The notes beneath the pieces were generated by a model. That model had not been told where the DNA came from. It saw only the letters and a list, made by a program, of their open reading frames with translations, and did no database searches. 14,284 nucleotides of DNA, from positions 1-14,284 of the forward strand of contig JAYVQG010000390.1 in the NCBI GenBank assembly GCA_043757025.1, in the 5' to 3' direction. The position numbers and the translations under genes are program-made. Position 1 is the first letter of the stretch. Each line of letters opens with the position of its first letter. Positions 13,209 to 14,284 of the stretch are shown here, piece after piece. The DNA comes from Limnoglobus sp043757025. Its GTDB lineage: Bacteria; Planctomycetota; Planctomycetia; Gemmatales; Gemmataceae.

Positions 13209-14284
13209 ATGTTGAGTATCCATGAATCGTCTGCGTCGCTTTGCGATGGCGTGTCTCGTCGCGAAGTCTTCCGTGCCGGCGGCCTCGCTGCGCTCGGGCT
13301 GTCGTTACCCACGCTGAATCGGATTCAGGCGAGTGCGCCGACTTCTGCGAAGCGGGCGAAGAACTGCATCGTGCTGTTCATGCTCGGCGGGCCACCGCAA
13401 CATTCGACGTGGGATCCGAAGCCCGATGCGCTCGAAACGATTCGCGGCGAGTTCGGCCCGATCCCGACCAACGTGCCCGGCGTCAATATATGCTCGCTGT
13501 TTCCGAAACTCGCGCAACAAGCCGACAAACTCTGTTTCGTGCGGGCGATGTCCACCGGCGACAACGCGCATTCCTCGAGCGGATATGCCATGCTGACCGG
13601 CGTGCCGCACTCGCCGATGAATGCGGAGAACGTCAACCCCGGCCCGCCGAACGATTGGCCGACACTGGCGAGTTTGGTGCGGCGAATCGCCGGCGACAAG
13701 CACGGGATGCCGGGCGCGGTGCGGCTGCCGATGCACATTTTCAACACCGATAATTCCGTCTGGCCGGGGCAAGATGCCGGCTTCCTCGGTCGCGCCAGCG
13801 ACCCGTGGCTGTTCCGCTGCGAACCCGCCTCGCCGCAGTTTCGCATCCCCGAATTCACACTGATGGCCGACGTGCCACTCGGTCGCCTCAGCGATCGCCG
13901 CGACTTGCTGCAACGCTTCGACCGCAGCCTCGCCAGCACCACCGCTGGCCCCGTCGGGCAGTACGATCGGCACACGACGCAAGCGTTCGATTTACTCGGT
14001 TCCCCGCAAGCGCGAATGGCGTACGACCTCAACCGCGAATCGGTCGGCGTGCGGGATCGTTACGGTCGCCACCACTTCGGCCAAAGCTGTTTGCTCGCGC
14101 GCCGGCTCATCGAAGCGGGTGTGTCGCTGGTGCAAGTGAATTGGTTTCGCGGGCCGGATGAGCCATCGGATGCGCCGTGTTGGGATACGCACGCGCAGGA
14201 GAATGTACGCCTCAAAACGGTGTTGGCCCCAACGCTCGATCAATCGTTTTCCGCGCTCGTGAACGATCTCGACGAACGCGGGAT
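13209..14284 (+). CDS. DUF1501 protein, cut by the right edge
   Basis: The first 358 residues of a DUF1501 protein are present; the stop lies beyond the window. Residues 16-40 form a twin-arginine signal (SRREVFRAGGLAALGLSLP), so it should be exported folded by Tat. Then come NCIVLFMLGGPPQHSTWDPKPDA, LCFVRAMSTGDNAHSSSGYAMLTG and, later, VSLVQVNWF...WDTHAQENVRLKTVLAPTLDQSFSALVNDL, all typical of the family. DUF1501 belongs to the alkaline-phosphatase-like clan, and the His/Asp-containing motifs (Asp-Asn-Ala-His, Trp-Asp-Thr-His) are plausible metal ligands. Members are very numerous in planctomycetes, usually beside DUF1549/DUF1553 cytochrome-like proteins; no such partner is seen upstream here. 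GGAGGA lies nine bases before the ATG, which fixes the start. Confidence 0.92.
   Translation, partial: MLSIHESSASLCDGVSRREVFRAGGLAALGLSLPTLNRIQASAPTSAKRAKNCIVLFMLGGPPQHSTWDPKPDALETIRGEFGPIPTNVPGVNICSLFPKLAQQADKLCFVRAMSTGDNAHSSSGYAMLTGVPHSPMNAENVNPGPPNDWPTLASLVRRIAGDKHGMPGAVRLPMHIFNTDNSVWPGQDAGFLGRASDPWLFRCEPASPQFRIPEFTLMADVPLGRLSDRRDLLQRFDRSLASTTAGPVGQYDRHTTQAFDLLGSPQARMAYDLNRESVGVRDRYGRHHFGQSCLLARRLIEAGVSLVQVNWFRGPDEPSDAPCWDTHAQENVRLKTVLAPTLDQSFSALVNDLDERG

Noticed and set aside
13305..14032. Long open frames on the minus strand opposite the DUF1501 gene
   Set aside because: They are shadows of a clear DUF1501 coding frame with a Tat signal and good ribosome site.

Overview
The window looks like chromosomal DNA from a planctomycete, most likely a Gemmata-type lineage. 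The evidence is a DUF1559 protein with a prepilin-type N-terminus, a DUF1501 protein with a twin-arginine signal, a small minus-strand protein with a planctomycete-typical IDPTTCERDY / FPTWSEVLEVLRSLGY core, a zinc-ribbon plus TM2 protein, a DUF2934 protein and fairly high-GC codon use. These assignments come from recognising family motifs by eye; no search was run. All genes except the first read on the + strand.

Left part (1-5415): a short minus-strand conserved gene (282-704) is followed by about 650 bases without a convincing gene. Next come a DUF1559 pseudopilin-like gene and a tiny lipoprotein gene, each ended by a clear hairpin terminator. After these lie a four-helix membrane protein of unknown role, a stand-alone MacB/FtsX-type ABC permease, and a zinc-ribbon/TM2 membrane protein.

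Middle (5564-7850): a DUF2934 protein is translationally coupled to cbiQ (EcfT), and cbiO (EcfA) follows 401 bases later. The gap between cbiQ and cbiO is filled by a compact cluster of palindromes with the architecture of REP/BIME elements: GTAG (once GTGG) followed by a 6-bp stem with a TGT loop, in inverted pairs, with a 99-bp duplication and a 43-bp triplication. No substrate-binding subunit of the ECF transporter is present in the window.

Right part (8064-14284): a surface-glycan cassette holds a two-domain GT-A/GT-B glycosyltransferase with degenerate motifs, an overlapping GT4 glycosyltransferase, a long helical coiled-coil protein 12 bases downstream, and a GT2 glycosyltransferase of the polyprenyl-phosphate type. 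Hairpins sit in front of the first gene and in front of the GT2 gene. The window ends inside a DUF1501 gene, cut by the right edge.

The least ordinary elements are the REP-like cluster, with its two stem variants related by compensatory changes, and the glycosyltransferase cassette with its embedded coiled-coil protein. I see no CRISPR array, tRNA, rRNA, transposase or defence system.
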